A stretch of DNA of 64,000 nucleotides from Blastobasis lacticolella (GCA_905147135.1 LR990059.1:14903001-14967000); one strand, 5' to 3'; positions 21,800-33,766 are shown, numbered from the stretch's first letter. Notes: a model not told the origin generated them from the sequence alone. Made by a program: numbers and translations.

Positions 21800-22837
21800 A
21801 TATGCCCTTAAAATGTGTAAATCAATATTATTCCTGAGCGATATATGCTACTTTTCGTCCCGGAAAAATAATAGCGGCTTTTACACGTAAAAGATCGGTC
21901 TGTGGGAAACGCCACGCGCCATTTCTACCCACGTTTCGAACCGTCCATACGCGCATGACGGAACGGCGGTTTTATTCGCGGTTCGGTATAACGCAGTCCC
22001 GATGCGCACTCCGATCTTTACATGTAAAGGCTGCTATAGGATCCCGCGGGCTACATGAATGTTTACAGAGATTCGAACTGCGCGTGGGTGAAAACTGCAG
22101 TTTACTACTAGTTTATAATACCTAAGTACACCTAGAGAGGTAATTGAGCAAGCAGATCCCCTGATGGTCGCTGCTCATGGACATCCGCAATAACGTCGAG
22201 GCCGTCCTTTTAAAAAAGTGTAGCCGTGTACAATTTTTTTAAATTAAATAATAATAAGCACATAACGATCCTTTGCGTCGCGCAGTCTGGTATTAAACTA
22301 AATAAATCTAGCCCCAAAGTAAGAGTAAAGCTTTCGTTATGGGTTCCAGAAAAGTGATAAACTTATATACTTGTAAATACTTAATGTGAATTTTTTCCTA
22401 ATTAAATCCAAAAATGTACATATTTTTAGATACAGAAAATAATTGTAAAATAATAATAACAACTCATGATACCATGAAATATGAAATATCATGAAAAATA
22501 ATACCATGAAATATGAAATATATTCTTAGTAATGGTAAACGAACTCATAAATCCCGATTTTGATTACCTATAAAAAATTTAATATTCGAAGTTAGCTTGG
22601 TTATGAAAATGTTTCATTGATGTTCTGATTATTACGGGGAAAAGCAGGTGGATAATAATAGAACAAATCGCAGCTACAAATGCGCTTCTTTTGTCTACCT
22701 TGTAGGTACTGCTAGAAATCTATTAATTAGCCACTGAGCGACATTTATACTTTAGATATATTCATTTTTACCTACGAGTTTTGTTAACGAATTGGACAAT
22801 GTCTGATAATAGCCGAGATAGTTTTTAAACTATCGGA
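21800..22837. other. No gene; one family C fragment
   Basis: 22300-22385 is a diverged minus-strand fragment of family C (ctagccccaaagtaagagta, then ttatgggttc). The rest shows nothing I can name. ATACCATGAAATATGAAATAT is duplicated near 22470-22520. Confidence 0.5.
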
Positions 22838-22921
22838 GAATCTCAACTAAACTCTCCTATATAAAAATAACGTAATATTTTAATATTACGTTATTTTTAT
22901 AGGAGAGTTTAGTTGAGATTC
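22838..22921. repeat. Long near-perfect hairpin
   Basis: The left arm gaatctcaactaaactctcc continues into tatataaaaataacgtaat. The right arm is its complement except for one TA indel. Arms are ~40 bp and the loop is about 4-5 bp. A smaller hairpin (gatagtttttaaactatc) sits just upstream at ~22817-22834. Confidence 0.85.
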
Positions 22922-23389
22922 TGCAAAGGTTGCTGCAGAGGCGCATTTGCGAGATCTGATTAGTCATTTTGAAGAGGTTGGTACTACGCTACCACCTAAC
23001 TGCGTACTGCCAACACCTGGCTCACCGTACTCCAAAACTCTTTACAAACGACATAAATACAACCTTATACACTCGAAACACGTATAAAATAACTCTCGAG
23101 AAGGCGTTTCGTTTAACACGATATTTCACGGCTACCCTCAGGTGTATTTTGTGGTAGCAATTTGACACCCAGAGCCGGAAGTCTACGGGTCCCTCGGGCC
23201 CCAGGCAACCGCAGAGCCACTTATCACTTACAGCCTCCGTAATGATATATGAATTTTTATAACAATATAGTGAGTTTTTTCATAAAATGCTCGTGTTTCA
23301 CTTATCATAAAAGAAACGGTTCTACTTACGCCCTTATTCTTATATATACGTACGTAGCATAAAATAATGTCGCTTTCCTTGTCTATCTG
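22922..23389. other. No clear feature
   Basis: Short ORFs only. It directly precedes the reverse-transcriptase fragment and may include eroded 5' parts of that element. Confidence 0.35.
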
Positions 23390-24095
23390 TCTCCAAGGCC
23401 TTAGACAGGGTTTGGCATGCAGACCCTCTAAGTAAGCTCCCTTCATTTAGTATTTCTGTTGGCTTTTGCAGGTGCACAATATCCAGGTGGATATCGGAGT
23501 TTCCGAGTGGACGTGTAGTTACACTAGAATTTCACGAGAGAAAGTTAGTTTGTAGACTACTCGTCTAATCTTCAGGCTATCCACGCAGGAGTTCCTCAGG
23601 GATCGGTACTGTCTGCGAATTTATTCCTGCTGCATATTAAAAATCTGCTTGTACCAAGTACCTTTGGGTTCGCAGACGACAGCACAGTAACGGATAGATA
23701 TCTGTCAGAGGCAAAAGCCAACATGGACGATATTCAGTCTTGTCGAGAGGCTATGGTTGATCGTTTGGACAAAGCTCTCAAAGCAGTCTCTGACTGGGGT
23801 GAAGCCAATCTGTTGGCGTTCATTGCAACCAAAACTCAGGCGTGTTTGTTTTCCGCCAAAGGGCACTCCATCTAACTCCAACATTTCGGGATGTTCCTGT
23901 GGAAATTACCGACAACCTACAGCTTCCTGGTGTAGAGCTATCTACAAATCTCAACTTCGGTCAGTACATCGTATCTAGGGCAAATACTGCAGCTAAAAAA
24001 CCTGATGTCCTCTCGAAGGCTAGCCGGTACTTCACTTCAAATCAGTTGCTTCAGTTATGTCAAGCACAAGTACGATCCTGCATGAACTACTGACA
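23390..24095 (+). pseudogene. Reverse-transcriptase fragment, jockey/CR1-like LINE
   Basis: It starts at KALDRVWHADPLSKLPSF (motif usually KAFDRV.H..L..KL). It then has AGVPQGSVLSANLFLLHI near 23585-23635, and the catalytic FADDST (usual Y/FADD) near 23670. KALKAVSDWGEANLLAF follows near 23775-23820. The frame then shifts and continues as FRDVPVEITDNLQLPGVEL and SKASRYFTSNQLLQLCQAQV. Several frameshifts and stops mean it is dead. No 3' tail is attached. Confidence 0.85.
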
Positions 24096-24651
24096 ACTTG
24101 TAAATTGTTTGAATGTATTCTCTTTTGACATTTAATTACATTACATAAATTTATTTTATTGACATGTTTAATTTCATATCAAATTGACGTGTACTTTTCA
24201 TTTACATGTTTTACATTATGTTATCATTTTAAGAATCACGTATTTTCAATCTCTTATTCTTTCCAATAATTTATATATTCCATTATATTGGACGATTTCT
24301 TTGTACGATAATGTCTCTTAAATGTATTGTCTTTTGTAAGAGTAATAAATATAATCTAAATAGATCTAGATCTATCAAGATATTGTGATCTAGATTACAT
24401 TCTAGTATTAGAATTTGGCAGCTGTATGCGGATGAGTTTTAGACTAGTAGGAAAGTTAAAATTAGACCGTACGTCTCGATGTTAAATGTTAATGAAGCCA
24501 GCCGTTAATCGTCGAAGCCACGTTTGAGCTTACGATTCTTTTTTTATGATACATAGTGACTATCGAGCTGACATCCCACCTGATGGTAAGCGGTAACTGT
24601 TCTATATTAATAAAAAAAGTAGTACATAAACCAAAAAGCCGACTGCTGTTA
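24096..24651. other. AT-rich, no gene
   Basis: Mostly AT-rich. Around 24540-24605, tcccacctgatggtaagcgg looks like the 3' end of a LINE tail (compare 40480-40775) in minus orientation. Confidence 0.4.
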
Positions 24652-24902
24652 GAGCTCGTCTAATCTAAAATGACGCGCCCCACTATCGCATTAACGCACA
24701 CAAGCAAGTTTAAAATATGGACGCAATACATATACAAATGTCGTTGTAATTGGTCATTCAGTTGCCGGTGAGATTCAAACGTAGGAGCACGCTTCGTTCA
24801 TTGGCTCTCACACAGATGAAGTGTCGTTATCAATATTCGCACTTACACATCGAAATCAACTAACTAAGTAGTGGGGCGCGTCATTTTAGACTAGACGAGC
24901 TC
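24652..24902. mobile_element. 251-bp MITE with TA target duplication
   Basis: Terminal inverted repeats of ~35 bp: gagctcgtctaatctaaaat at the left, followed by gacgcgccccacta, and the complement at the right with one change (gtctagtc). TA flanks both sides (24650-24651, 24903-24904), which fits a Tc1/mariner-type non-autonomous element. No ORF. Confidence 0.85.
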
Positions 24903-25329
24903 TACCTAAAAACTGAAAAAATTATAACAAACAGGTGTGTATTTGTAGGTATATAATGCAAATTTTACTTTAACTCCATTAAAAAATGTTTATGTGTCAC
25001 ATATTTAATTTTGATTAATGTCATATCTTGAGACACTCGCAAGATTAAGATAAATCGATAGACGTAAGAACCATCAAAATCGGCCTACGGGTTTAGTCTC
25101 TAGAGTGCCACAACGGAACAAACATACAATACATACATAGACTGACAAACACATTACCCTCCTTTGCGTCGAGCAGTCGGGTAAAGTAGCATTTCACCTG
25201 CGCCATCTCTTCCAAGTTCTATGCAACATACAAAATTTATACTAAGCTGTTCAACATAACAAACAGGCATATTTTACATAATGTTAACAACAAATATACC
25301 TAAAATTAAATAATTAACAGGCTAGCGAC
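24903..25329. other. No gene seen
   Basis: Fragments of the atcaaaatcggcctac/acaaacatacaatacatac repeat near 25070-25160. Nothing else. Confidence 0.4.
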
Positions 25330-25745
25330 AGTATTTTTTTTGGACTATAACATGGGATCGTTCTCTGTTGGTCACCACGCGAAGGTTTGAAAGAACGTTT
25401 CTTGCTCGTACGATTCGGATGTGGAATGAGCTCCCAGCCACAGTGTTTCCTTTGGACTATGACATCGGATCGTTCAAGAGGTATATTAGAGGTCTCTTCA
25501 GAGGCGGGCAACACATTGGTGACTCCCCTGGTGTTGCTGATGTCCATAGGCGGCGGTGACCACTTTCCATCAGGTGGCCCGCATGCCTGTTTGTCAGCCG
25601 GATAACATAAAAAAAGAGGTATATTAGAGGTCTTTATAGAGACGGACAACGCACTGCATGTTAGCGCCCCTGTAACTAATGTCTGTAGGGGGCGGTGACC
25701 ACCTTCCATCAGGTAGCCCGCTTGCTGTTTATCTGTTTAGTAGTT
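25330..25745 (+). pseudogene. LINE 3' ends, two joined fragments
   Basis: 25370-25560 encodes RTFLARTIRMWNELPATVFP, then DYDIGSFKRYIRGLFRGG and a stop. The 3' untranslated part has gtgaccactttccatcaggt, and the poly(A)-like end lies near 25608. 25611-25745 repeats the last ~130 bp from agaggtatattagaggtct, and 25337-25362 repeats the ggactata/gacat.ggatcgttc piece. Fragments of the same family were therefore joined by rearrangement. Related tails are at 30905, 37880 and 39853. Confidence 0.75.
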
Positions 25746-26015
25746 AAAAATAATGTTAGGAACAAATATCATAATCAGCTGGCTTTGGTTGGCTCTCGCA
25801 TCCGACTCAGCAATGTCAATCCATCGCTTCTCGGGTCGCCCACGGGGCCTCTTTCCTGATACCGACAGGTTCACCTATTTCCCACGTATCCCCGAGGCTT
25901 ACGCACCACGCAACCAAACCAGCGCATGCGAGCCTCGAGAGCAAGAATGTTAAGAACAAATATAACTAAACCTAAATCATTATACTTATCTCAACTGACT
26001 CACTTACACCCCAGC

Positions 26016-26274
26016 TCTCATCATCACAACCCATAACAGTGCACTGCAGGACTAAGGCTCTCCCACAAAAAGAGAGGTTATTTCCATAATCTCCATGCTT
26101 GACCGGCTGGTTGAAGATCGCAGTGTTATAAATATAACAATGGAAAACGCTGCTGCCTATTTTGCAGCCTACGGGGACTAGATATTTTACCTCAAAAATA
26201 TAAGTCGCCTTGTGCGACACCCACGAGTGTAAGGGGTAGGTACTATTCTACTCTGCCGGACACCACACGGCCAC
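26016..26274 (+). repeat. Family B repeat, full length
   Basis: It runs from ctcatcatcacaacccata through gttgaagatcgcagtg and tataaatataacaatggaaa to gacacccacgagtgtaaggg and ccggacaccacacggcc. Confidence 0.88.
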
Positions 26275-26648
26275 AAAATACTAAGAACAAGAACCTAAAT
26301 ACCTACCTAAATCTAAATCATTAATCCATTGCGTAACCCCATGAGTCTACAAAACATTCGCCGAAATCTCAACCGACTCACCGCCTAACCCCAGCTATAA
26401 TCCCTTGAAAATCGATATCTGCATTATTCACCAAGGGCGAAGGATAAATGGTCTTGCCCTCGTTTCTATTTGTCAGTTCGTCGCGATATGATAATTAGGA
26501 GCGGTGACGCAACATCCCTTGTCTTTCCTAACCGGCCGAAAAACGTAGACCCCCACCAAGTTTACTTTTGTTAGGCTAGGTTGTGTTTTTAAAATTTGTT
26601 GTATTGTAACTTGAAGGTGTTGTTCAATAAACTAGTTTCATCTTCCAT
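26275..26648. other. No gene seen
   Basis: Nothing recognised. Confidence 0.4.
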
Positions 26649-26992
26649 CTTTTGGCGTTAATGTCCCGGTTGTGCTCTCGCGCAAAAGGCCCTGGGTCTG
26701 CTTTAACCATGATCCAGGATTTGGCAGATCAGATAATTACAGTGGAGCGACAGCCATCTGACCTCCGTGACCCTGCTACCAGGGAAACCTGATCCAGAAT
26801 AGATCACGGTTACAGATTCAGTCGCTTGAATGTGTAAGTTTCATCACGATATTTTCCCTCACTGTAAGAGCATCGATTAATATTCAAGTAATGTACATAA
26901 CTCAGAAAAGAATTAATTGGTACATGGCGGCAGTAGGATTCGAACCTCTTGCTTACGAATCGAATACCTTATTATTAGGCCACCGACGCTCG
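26649..26992 (-). repeat. Family A SINE, full length
   Basis: Minus-strand copy from ttggcgttaatgtcccggt to the head (box B complement ggattcgaacc near 26938; gccaccgacgctc at the end). Box A is damaged. Confidence 0.85.
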
Positions 26993-28178
26993 TTTAATAA
27001 ACTAGTTTATTTTAATCAAATATTTCGTAAAATACAAAAACTATTTTATTGAAACAAAGCGTACTGAAACAAACAGTTCTATTAGTTACACTCAATCTAA
27101 AGAGTCAAGCGACTTCGGAAATTATGAGATGGATCGAAATCAAGCAAAACTGATTGAACAAGAAAGACGTCCGTCTGCACACAACAAGATAGTACTTAGT
27201 TAAATGATTCTTCAGTATTCAAAATCAGATTGCTTACTTATTGATATCAATCAATTTTATAAATTTCACAAGTCGCTTTACCTTTTAGACAGAGTCTGGT
27301 TTGATTCTTAAACCATCTTGAATAAACTAGCTTGCAAATAAAATACCCTGCATCGAAATCTATTCATTCTGGAGCTTCAATGCCACAGGCACACAGATCC
27401 ACAAATACACACATCAAACTAATAAGTACCTAACAGTCCTTTTCCAGCGGTGGTTAATTATAACGAGAGTGACGTCACACCCCTCTCTAAATTGGCGTAA
27501 GATGGCGTAATTTGGCATAAATAGGGCGGGTTCTTCAAACAGCACTGACCTTCCTTAAACCAGGCGTTAATTACGTCCATTATAACTCAGGCCACGCCCC
27601 CATAGGGTATCGAGGTCATGTCTAAATAAGGAACCGCCGAAAGACGAAGGAAAATCGAAAGTAATAGCTATAACTACGTGGCACAAGTGGTTCCGATATT
27701 GTTGTTTTATTTTTATTTGTGTTTGTAGGTGTACGTTGCTCTGTATTGGATTGTCGTTACCCAAAGGCGAAATAATTCCATTAGGGAATTTCTTCGCTAT
27801 TCAATGAGACTTATTATGATGAGACTATTTTAATGAGACTTACTACTTAAAGATGACATTAAAAAAGAAACGTGTTTTTCTTGTGACGATAAGAATAGAA
27901 TGGATGACCAATAATATTGATTGACTACTTGGACTTTTAAACGGACAAGTTAACAAAATTTCACAACATGATCCTATACTCAATTTACTACGTGACGACG
28001 TGACTTGAGTCATATCTCCCCCTGTCTGACTCTAAGGACAAACTTGACATAAGAGTTCAGGACAGCGCCACCTATTTACTGAGAGATAAAACTTGTTTAT
28101 TTTAATAACTGTCAAATTTAAATCCTCTCATTCTTAGATCAACTATACCAGTATAGATCTAGTCCTAATAAAGTTCGC
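26993..28178. other. No gene seen
   Basis: About 1.2 kb. 27355-27420 carries the cattctggagcttcaatgcc / acaggcacacagatc dispersed repeat. Otherwise no ORF or repeat was recognised. Confidence 0.4.
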
Positions 28179-28292
28179 TCATCATCACAGCCCATAACAG
28201 TCCACAGCAGGACTTAGGGCTTCTCCCACGAAAGGGGAGATAATTGCCATAACCTCCACGCTTGGAAGGCGGGTTGGAGATCGCAGTGATCG
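28179..28292 (+). repeat. Family B repeat, 3'-truncated
   Basis: The first ~114 bp of the family, ending at gcgggttggagatcgcagtg. Confidence 0.85.
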
Positions 28293-28444
28293 GAGTTCGC
28301 ACCATACAGCCAAAGTTCGTTCGTATCGTGGTAATTCGTCTGACAGTATACGTATTATGTCCTACAGCGCTTTCTCTAACTCGATTATCGGTTGACCTTT
28401 GAAATACATCGCTTAAAACTCGAAAAATCCAATATGGCGGCAGA

Positions 28445-28558
28445 TATTTTTTAGAGTGAATAGGCTGTTCCTAGACAGGCATGCTCCATCTTCGACCGCA
28501 TCGTCACTTACCACCAGGTGAGGTGGCGGTCAAATGCCTGGCTAGTAAAGTAATAAAA
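28445..28558 (+). pseudogene. LINE 3' tail fragment
   Basis: It encodes RVNRLFLDRHAPSSTASS, then a stop, and carries the 3' end caaatgcctggctagtaaag with an A-rich tail. Same family as 44425-44745. Confidence 0.75.
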
Positions 28559-28708
28559 AAAAAATTCAGATTTTCCCCAGGTTTGATATCTTGGGACTTT
28601 TGGGATATCAATTTGGGACACTATTGTCTACATTTAAGTCGTCACTTGTTAAATGTTCACATTTGGATTTTTTTTGTCTAATTATCCTGTATTATATAGG
28701 TACCTAGA

Positions 28709-29022
28709 GAGCGTCGGTAGCCGGGCGGTCGAGTATCCAACTCGTAAGCGAGAGGTACCGGATTCGAATACCGCTGCGGCCATATACCAATGACTTTATG
28801 TACTCTACGGTGTGGAAAAACATCGTGATGAAACCTGCAAATTCAGGCAACTGAATTTGTAACCATGATCCGATCTAGTCAGGTTCCCCTGGCAGCAGGG
28901 TCACGGAGGTCAGATGGTAGTCGCTCCACTGTAATTACTTGATCGCCAAAACCTGGATCATGGTCAAGGCGGACCCTGGGCCCTCGTTGTCAAGAGCACA
29001 ACCAAGACATTAACGCTAAGAT
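28709..29022 (+). repeat. Family A SINE, internal deletion
   Basis: The head is intact (agcgtcggtagccgggcgg; ggattcgaatacc as box B). About 35 bp are missing after ccaatgacttta. The 3' variant ctcgttgtcaagagcacaac also occurs at 39080-39175, marking a subfamily. Confidence 0.88.
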
Positions 29023-29690
29023 TTTTTTTATATAGTTACCTGATAATTATAACACCTGGTAATTATCTAAGAATGGGTACCTAATCAAGTTTATTCGTAT
29101 CGTAGTAATTCGTCGGACTGTATACCTACGTGTCATACGGCGCTTTCCCTAACTCGATATTCGGTGACCTTTAAAAAACATCGCCTTACCGACGAATACA
29201 ATTTCACTTACACTGGGTTTGTGTATCACCATTTTTCATATTGTGACAGTGTACGGAAGTTTTTGAGGGCGAGGTCAAGTTAATCCGTATTACAAAGCAA
29301 TACAGAAACAAATGTCCATTTTTTGTTAATTAATAATACAAATACAATTTCTTACTAAATTGCAACCGGTTTCGAATTACCCATATTCCCACTTAAGAGA
29401 GTATAAAATCATTGCCTGAAGATCAGTAATTCGGTTGCAATTTAATAGTATTTTTTTTATTACCACTATGGTGGCAAACAAGCTTACGGCCTGCCTGATG
29501 GTATGACTGCTTACCATCCATCAGGCCGCAATCTTTATTGTATAAATGTACAAAAGGTAATTTAATTCATAATATAATGAAGTTCACAAGACTTCGTGTT
29601 AAATAAATGTCCATTTGTGAATGTGAGAGATATAAAATAAAAAAATAAATACCATCACGGAGCCTTAAATTATTTAACCAGTCTCCGAGC
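29023..29690. other. No gene; short LINE-tail debris
   Basis: 29455-29535 contains ggtggcaaacaagcttacgg and ccatcaggccg, LINE 3'-end debris in inverted halves. The rest is unrecognised. Confidence 0.4.
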
Positions 29691-29722
29691 CTTTCATATT
29701 TACTTGTGAGTAAATATGAAAG
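29691..29722. repeat. Perfect 14-bp hairpin
   Basis: ctttcatatttact, loop tgtg, agtaaatatgaaag. It is not followed by a T-run and no transcript is evident, so no role is assigned. Confidence 0.7.
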
Positions 29723-29910
29723 ACACACAATGAGCCAGCGTGACTCATGCCGAACCTAGAACATAATTCATCAAACAATCTTCCCAGTCAACAAGGCCTA
29801 TGTTTGTTTCAATAAACGAGAAAACTTATGCAGCAAACACGTAATCCCGGATCACGATCTCGGAAACTGGATGGAGACCAAGTAGAATCTTCGTAAACAG
29901 TTACTTAAAG

Positions 29911-30027
29911 CGCCACAAACTTATCTGGCCTGCTGACGGCATCGCTGTTATCGACACCAAAGAGACATTTCAAAATGGCGACACATAGTTCCAGTTTCAG
30001 CCACCGGTGCAGATAAGTTTGTGGCGC
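29911..30027. mobile_element. MITE with gccacaaactta ends, complete
   Basis: The ends gcgccacaaacttatctg and its complement cagataagtttgtggcgc are perfect inverted repeats. The interior matches 18821-18936. Confidence 0.8.
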
Positions 30028-30454
30028 TGTATAGGTATTTGGCATTACACTCGTCCGGTTAGCCTGTCGACGTATTTCACGGGAGGATTCTTGGAAGCCG
30101 CCCAAATGTCGCCCTGTCTGGTTGGGGGATGGAGGACGCTGGCGGCGACTGCTAGACTGCGATCTAAAGTTCATTTTATTTTTCAACTAGTGGACCCGGC
30201 GCGACTGCGGTCGAGTGGCGTCCTACCCCTAACCTAACCTACCCCTACCCTACACTACACTTACCCCACCTATTCTACACCTACTTTACTCTTACCTACA
30301 CTTTTTGTCTTGCTTATAAACTTACCTCTTGACCATATATTTTTAAAAACTGCACTAAAATTCCCCGCGGAGTTTAAAAGATCTAAGCGTATAAACGTAC
30401 ATAGATACGGGACACACGGCGAAAAGCGACTTTATTATATAGATTTTGAAAACC
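30028..30454. other. No gene seen
   Basis: Contains a short (cctaacctaacc/ctaccctacac) pyrimidine-rich low-complexity run near 30228-30300. Confidence 0.4.
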
Positions 30455-30708
30455 GTGGCCGTGTGGTGACCGGCAGAGTAGAATAGCACAAACACTCATG
30501 GGTGTCGTACAAGGCGACTAATGTTTTCAAGGCAAAAGATCAAGAGTCTCCGTAGTCTGGAAAATGGGCAGCAGCATTTTCCATTGTTATATTTAAACAC
30601 TGCGATCTCCAACCCGCCTGCCAAGCGTGGAGATTATGGCAATAACCTCCCCTTTCGCGGGAGAGGCCCTAAGTCCCACAGTGGTATGTTACGTGCTGTG
30701 ATGATGAA
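30455..30708 (-). repeat. Family B repeat, full length
   Basis: Minus-strand copy ending in the gatgatga microsatellite. Contains ctctcccgcgaaagggg and gcgggttggagatcgcag. Confidence 0.88.
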
Positions 30709-30904
30709 GTTGCTTCAGCTACCTATAATGTTTTTAGAGGTGGATGGCCGTGTTAACCCGCTGGATGACGACGCTTACTTATAAGCTGACCTAACTAGAG
30801 GCCAGCCTTGAAGGTTGTCAGCCTTCTGATAAATTAGTATCAAATGTCGAACACGTGGTCCATGGGGTGGGGATTTGGGGAACCGTGGCTTTGGCAGTGG
30901 AGTG

Positions 30905-31058
30905 GCATTTGCTTTTTGCTGCCAGAGCAACGTGTTATAGAGGTGGGCAACGCATTAGCGATACTCTTGGTGTTGCTAATGTCCATAGGCAGTGGTGACC
31001 ACTTTCCATCAGGTGGCCCGCTTGCCTGTTTGCCTACCGTATGACATAAAAAAAAATT
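30905..31058 (+). pseudogene. LINE 3' tail fragment
   Basis: It carries tagaggtgggcaacgcatta, ggtgttgctaatgtccatag and gtgaccactttccatcaggt with an A-rich end. Same family as 25330-25610. Confidence 0.7.
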
Positions 31059-31115
31059 AAGAAAAAAAACGTGTTGGACGTTCTAAGAATTAACACTTTC
31101 GTGGTTATTCGCCAC

Positions 31116-31236
31116 ACTTTCACCACACATATTATCGGGTTTGTTACCAGGGTTAGTATTGTTTTTGCCTCGATATTTCGAATCAGTAGACCGGTCTATT
31201 CGTAGTAACAAACCCGATCATATGTATGGTGAAAAG
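31116..31236. mobile_element. Foldback repeat, 121 bp
   Basis: Arms ctttcaccacacatattatc plus gggtttgttac, and their complement at the right (gtaacaaacccgatcat), with a few mismatches. It is followed at 31335-31385 by a fragment of the gccacaaactta MITE interior. Confidence 0.65.
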
Positions 31237-32056
31237 ATTTTGAGAAAATGTGCCAGGCCTCTACGAGTCCAACGACCCAAGGTTTCCACGTCAAAAAGCA
31301 AATATGTAATCAACACCATTCAAGGGATCTAAAAAAGGCGTCGCTGTTGTTGGCATTGACATGACAATTCAAAATGCCGTTAGAATACTTACATGTGATT
31401 CATACGCTGATGTCGCCTTTTTAGACCACTAGATCTGCGTATTTGGACCGCTTGAAGGTGTCTAAAGCGAAGAGTTTTAGTACTTGTATGTAAAGTAATC
31501 TTTGGTTAAAGTTATAATAGTAAGAGGATATGTACCAGTGAACATATTCGTATCACGTAGAGCCATTTTATATTTCCTACCATTGTTCAAACTTCCTGTC
31601 TGGCGTAGGTAGATAAATAACGTTTTGGTGTAGATAGCTTAGCATTTAATTTATTCAATAAATGTGCAATGTGGCGCTTACAGGAGCGTAGAAATTATAC
31701 GAAGTAGCCCGCGTATAATAATCATTTATTGTTTTGTATTACTTGTAAAGCCTAACGGGGGTGGGTGAGGCAAGGTACACACTACAAGACAAAAATAAAA
31801 AATTAAAACATTCTTGACCAATAACTTTTTTTCCTAACATTACCATAACCCATTTAATAAGAAGACATTTGGCTTCATTTAAATATAAAAACAATTAATA
31901 AAAAAATTAATCTATTCGTTTGCTAGAACTGATTAAACTATTAAACTGATCAAAAACATTTTAGAATAAGTATATAGAAAATATGTTGTATAATAAAAGA
32001 CGCAAAAGAAAAGAAAATGCAGTAAATGATTCATTCCGATTTTCTTTTACTTTATG
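31237..32056. other. No gene seen
   Basis: AT-rich; nothing recognised beyond the MITE fragment at 31335-31385. Confidence 0.4.
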
Positions 32057-32283
32057 TAACCATTATACCAGTTCCTATTTCTTAGGTAACAACAAACTTT
32101 AAGGCAATTCACGTCGCGGCCATGGAACGGATATATCCATCGTGTACGTCCAAGACACAGAAATTGCCCGCAACCATTATACCATTCCCAGATATTTTTA
32201 GGTAACTACAAACTTCAAGGCGATTCCCGTCATGGAACGGATATATCCAACGTGTACGTACGTCCAAGACCCAAGACACGGCT
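32057..32283 (+). repeat. Two-copy tandem repeat, ~115 bp unit
   Basis: Both units contain aaccattatacca, taggtaac.acaaactt.aa, catggaacggatatatcca and cgtgtacgtccaagac. The second unit has extra cgta and ccaagac bits. No function seen. Confidence 0.8.
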
Positions 32284-32610
32284 GGAATTACCCGTAACCT
32301 TCCACCCATGGTTTACGGTGCCCCCGGATAATCTAAACGGATTAGGTCGTGTAACATTGAACGCCATAGACGAGGCCGGATCAACCACCGACCCGCAAGT
32401 AATCTACCGCCAATCTATACATCATCCGTCCCTTTTGCGGCTTCCGAGAAGTCCTGCAAGTGACGGGGGCTGTGATGCGTCACGATATTATTTTTAGGGT
32501 TTTCTATAATAATGACCTAAGGAAGCCAGTTAGGATGTTATACAATTGTGACGTAGAGCGGTTTTGGGCGTGTGCGAATTTTAGAATTAATGTGCTAAGG
32601 TTGAATAATG

Positions 32611-32952
32611 ACAGAGCGCGAGCTGAGTGGTTAAGGGATCCCAGTCTTTAGCAAGAAGTATCGGGTTCGATCTCACTGTGGCTGCCATTGACTCTTTTCT
32701 GAGTTATGTACGTCAATTGAATGCTAACCGATGCTCTAATGGTGAGAGAAAATGTCGTGACAACAGCTGCACATTTAGATAACTGAATGTGAAACCGAGA
32801 TCCAAATCAGGTTCCCGTGGTAGCAGGGTCACGTAGGTCAGACGGCAGTCGCTCCACTTCAATTATCTGATCTGGCAAATGCTAGACCATGGTCAAGGAG
32901 GACCCCGGACCCTGTACGCGCGAGCATAACCAGGACATAAACGTCAAGATCT
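32611..32952 (+). repeat. Family A SINE, diverged full length
   Basis: The head has agagcgcgagctgagtggtt and gggttcgatctc. The body is complete but has many changes, so this is an older copy. Confidence 0.82.
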
Positions 32953-32975
32953 TTTTTTATAGATAAATAATGACA

Positions 32976-33064
32976 ACCATATTCAGAAACGTGACATACA
33001 CAGTGCGGACGATCGCACAGGATTTCAACTGACAATACTTGAATAGCGATTGGCACTATGCGTC
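32976..33064 (+). repeat. Unnamed dispersed repeat
   Basis: atattcagaaacgtgacata, ttcaactgacaatacttgaa and ggcactatgcgtcc match the complement of 53526-53632 in the same order. The second half also appears near 33357-33380 and 37270-37315. Confidence 0.65.
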
Positions 33065-33080
33065 CCTCAAATTGAATAAA

Positions 33081-33623
33081 ATTGACCAATCATAGCACTG
33101 CATAGATTTAGCCTCGACCTATAGAGAATTTACACTGACAATCTGTCACACTATACAAGATTCAACGTCATACAAAAAGATGACAAAGGCTACCATATTT
33201 GACAATAGCAGTGGTTATGGAGGGGTATTTGACAACATACAGCTGTCCCTTTAAAAAAATATATGAAAATATAGATTGTGACTTCTGCTATGAGTAGGCT
33301 CCTTGCATGCCTCTTTGTCTAATTTCTTTGGTTTTAACTAACAATCCTTGAGTGGCAATCGGCACTGTGCGTCGGCCAAATGGAACAAAATTTACCAATC
33401 AGAACCGTATTGAAAGCACTTCAACTCACTTATCAAAGAGCCCTTGACAGCAGTATCTTATATCTCATAACGCTTCTTTCAGATATTTATTTATTGTGAA
33501 AAGGCACCTACTTGTAGCTATTATTAAGATACTTAAGATAATTTCAATTATTACGTACGGTAGCGTTCATAAATGCATTACTACCTTAAAATTAAGATTC
33601 TTTTGCAGCTGTTAAAAGATTGT
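33081..33623. other. No gene seen
   Basis: Contains a partial echo of the preceding repeat near 33357. Otherwise nothing recognised. Confidence 0.4.
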
Positions 33624-33766
33624 ATCATCATCATAACTCATAACAGTACACTGCAGGAATTAGAGCCTTTCCCACGAAAGAGGAGGTTATTGCCATAATC
33701 TCCACGCTTGGCCGTCGGGTTGGAGATCGGAGTGCTATAAATATAACAATGGAAAACGCTGCTCTA
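33624..33766 (+). repeat. Family B repeat, 3'-truncated
   Basis: It runs from atcatcatcataactcata to aacaatggaaaacgctgct, with changes such as gccgtcgggttggagatcg. Confidence 0.82.

Noticed and set aside
25753..25953. 66-codon plus-strand ORF
   Set aside because: It shares gcatccgactc-type text with 9208-9225, so it is probably part of a repeat. No domain or start context supports a gene.
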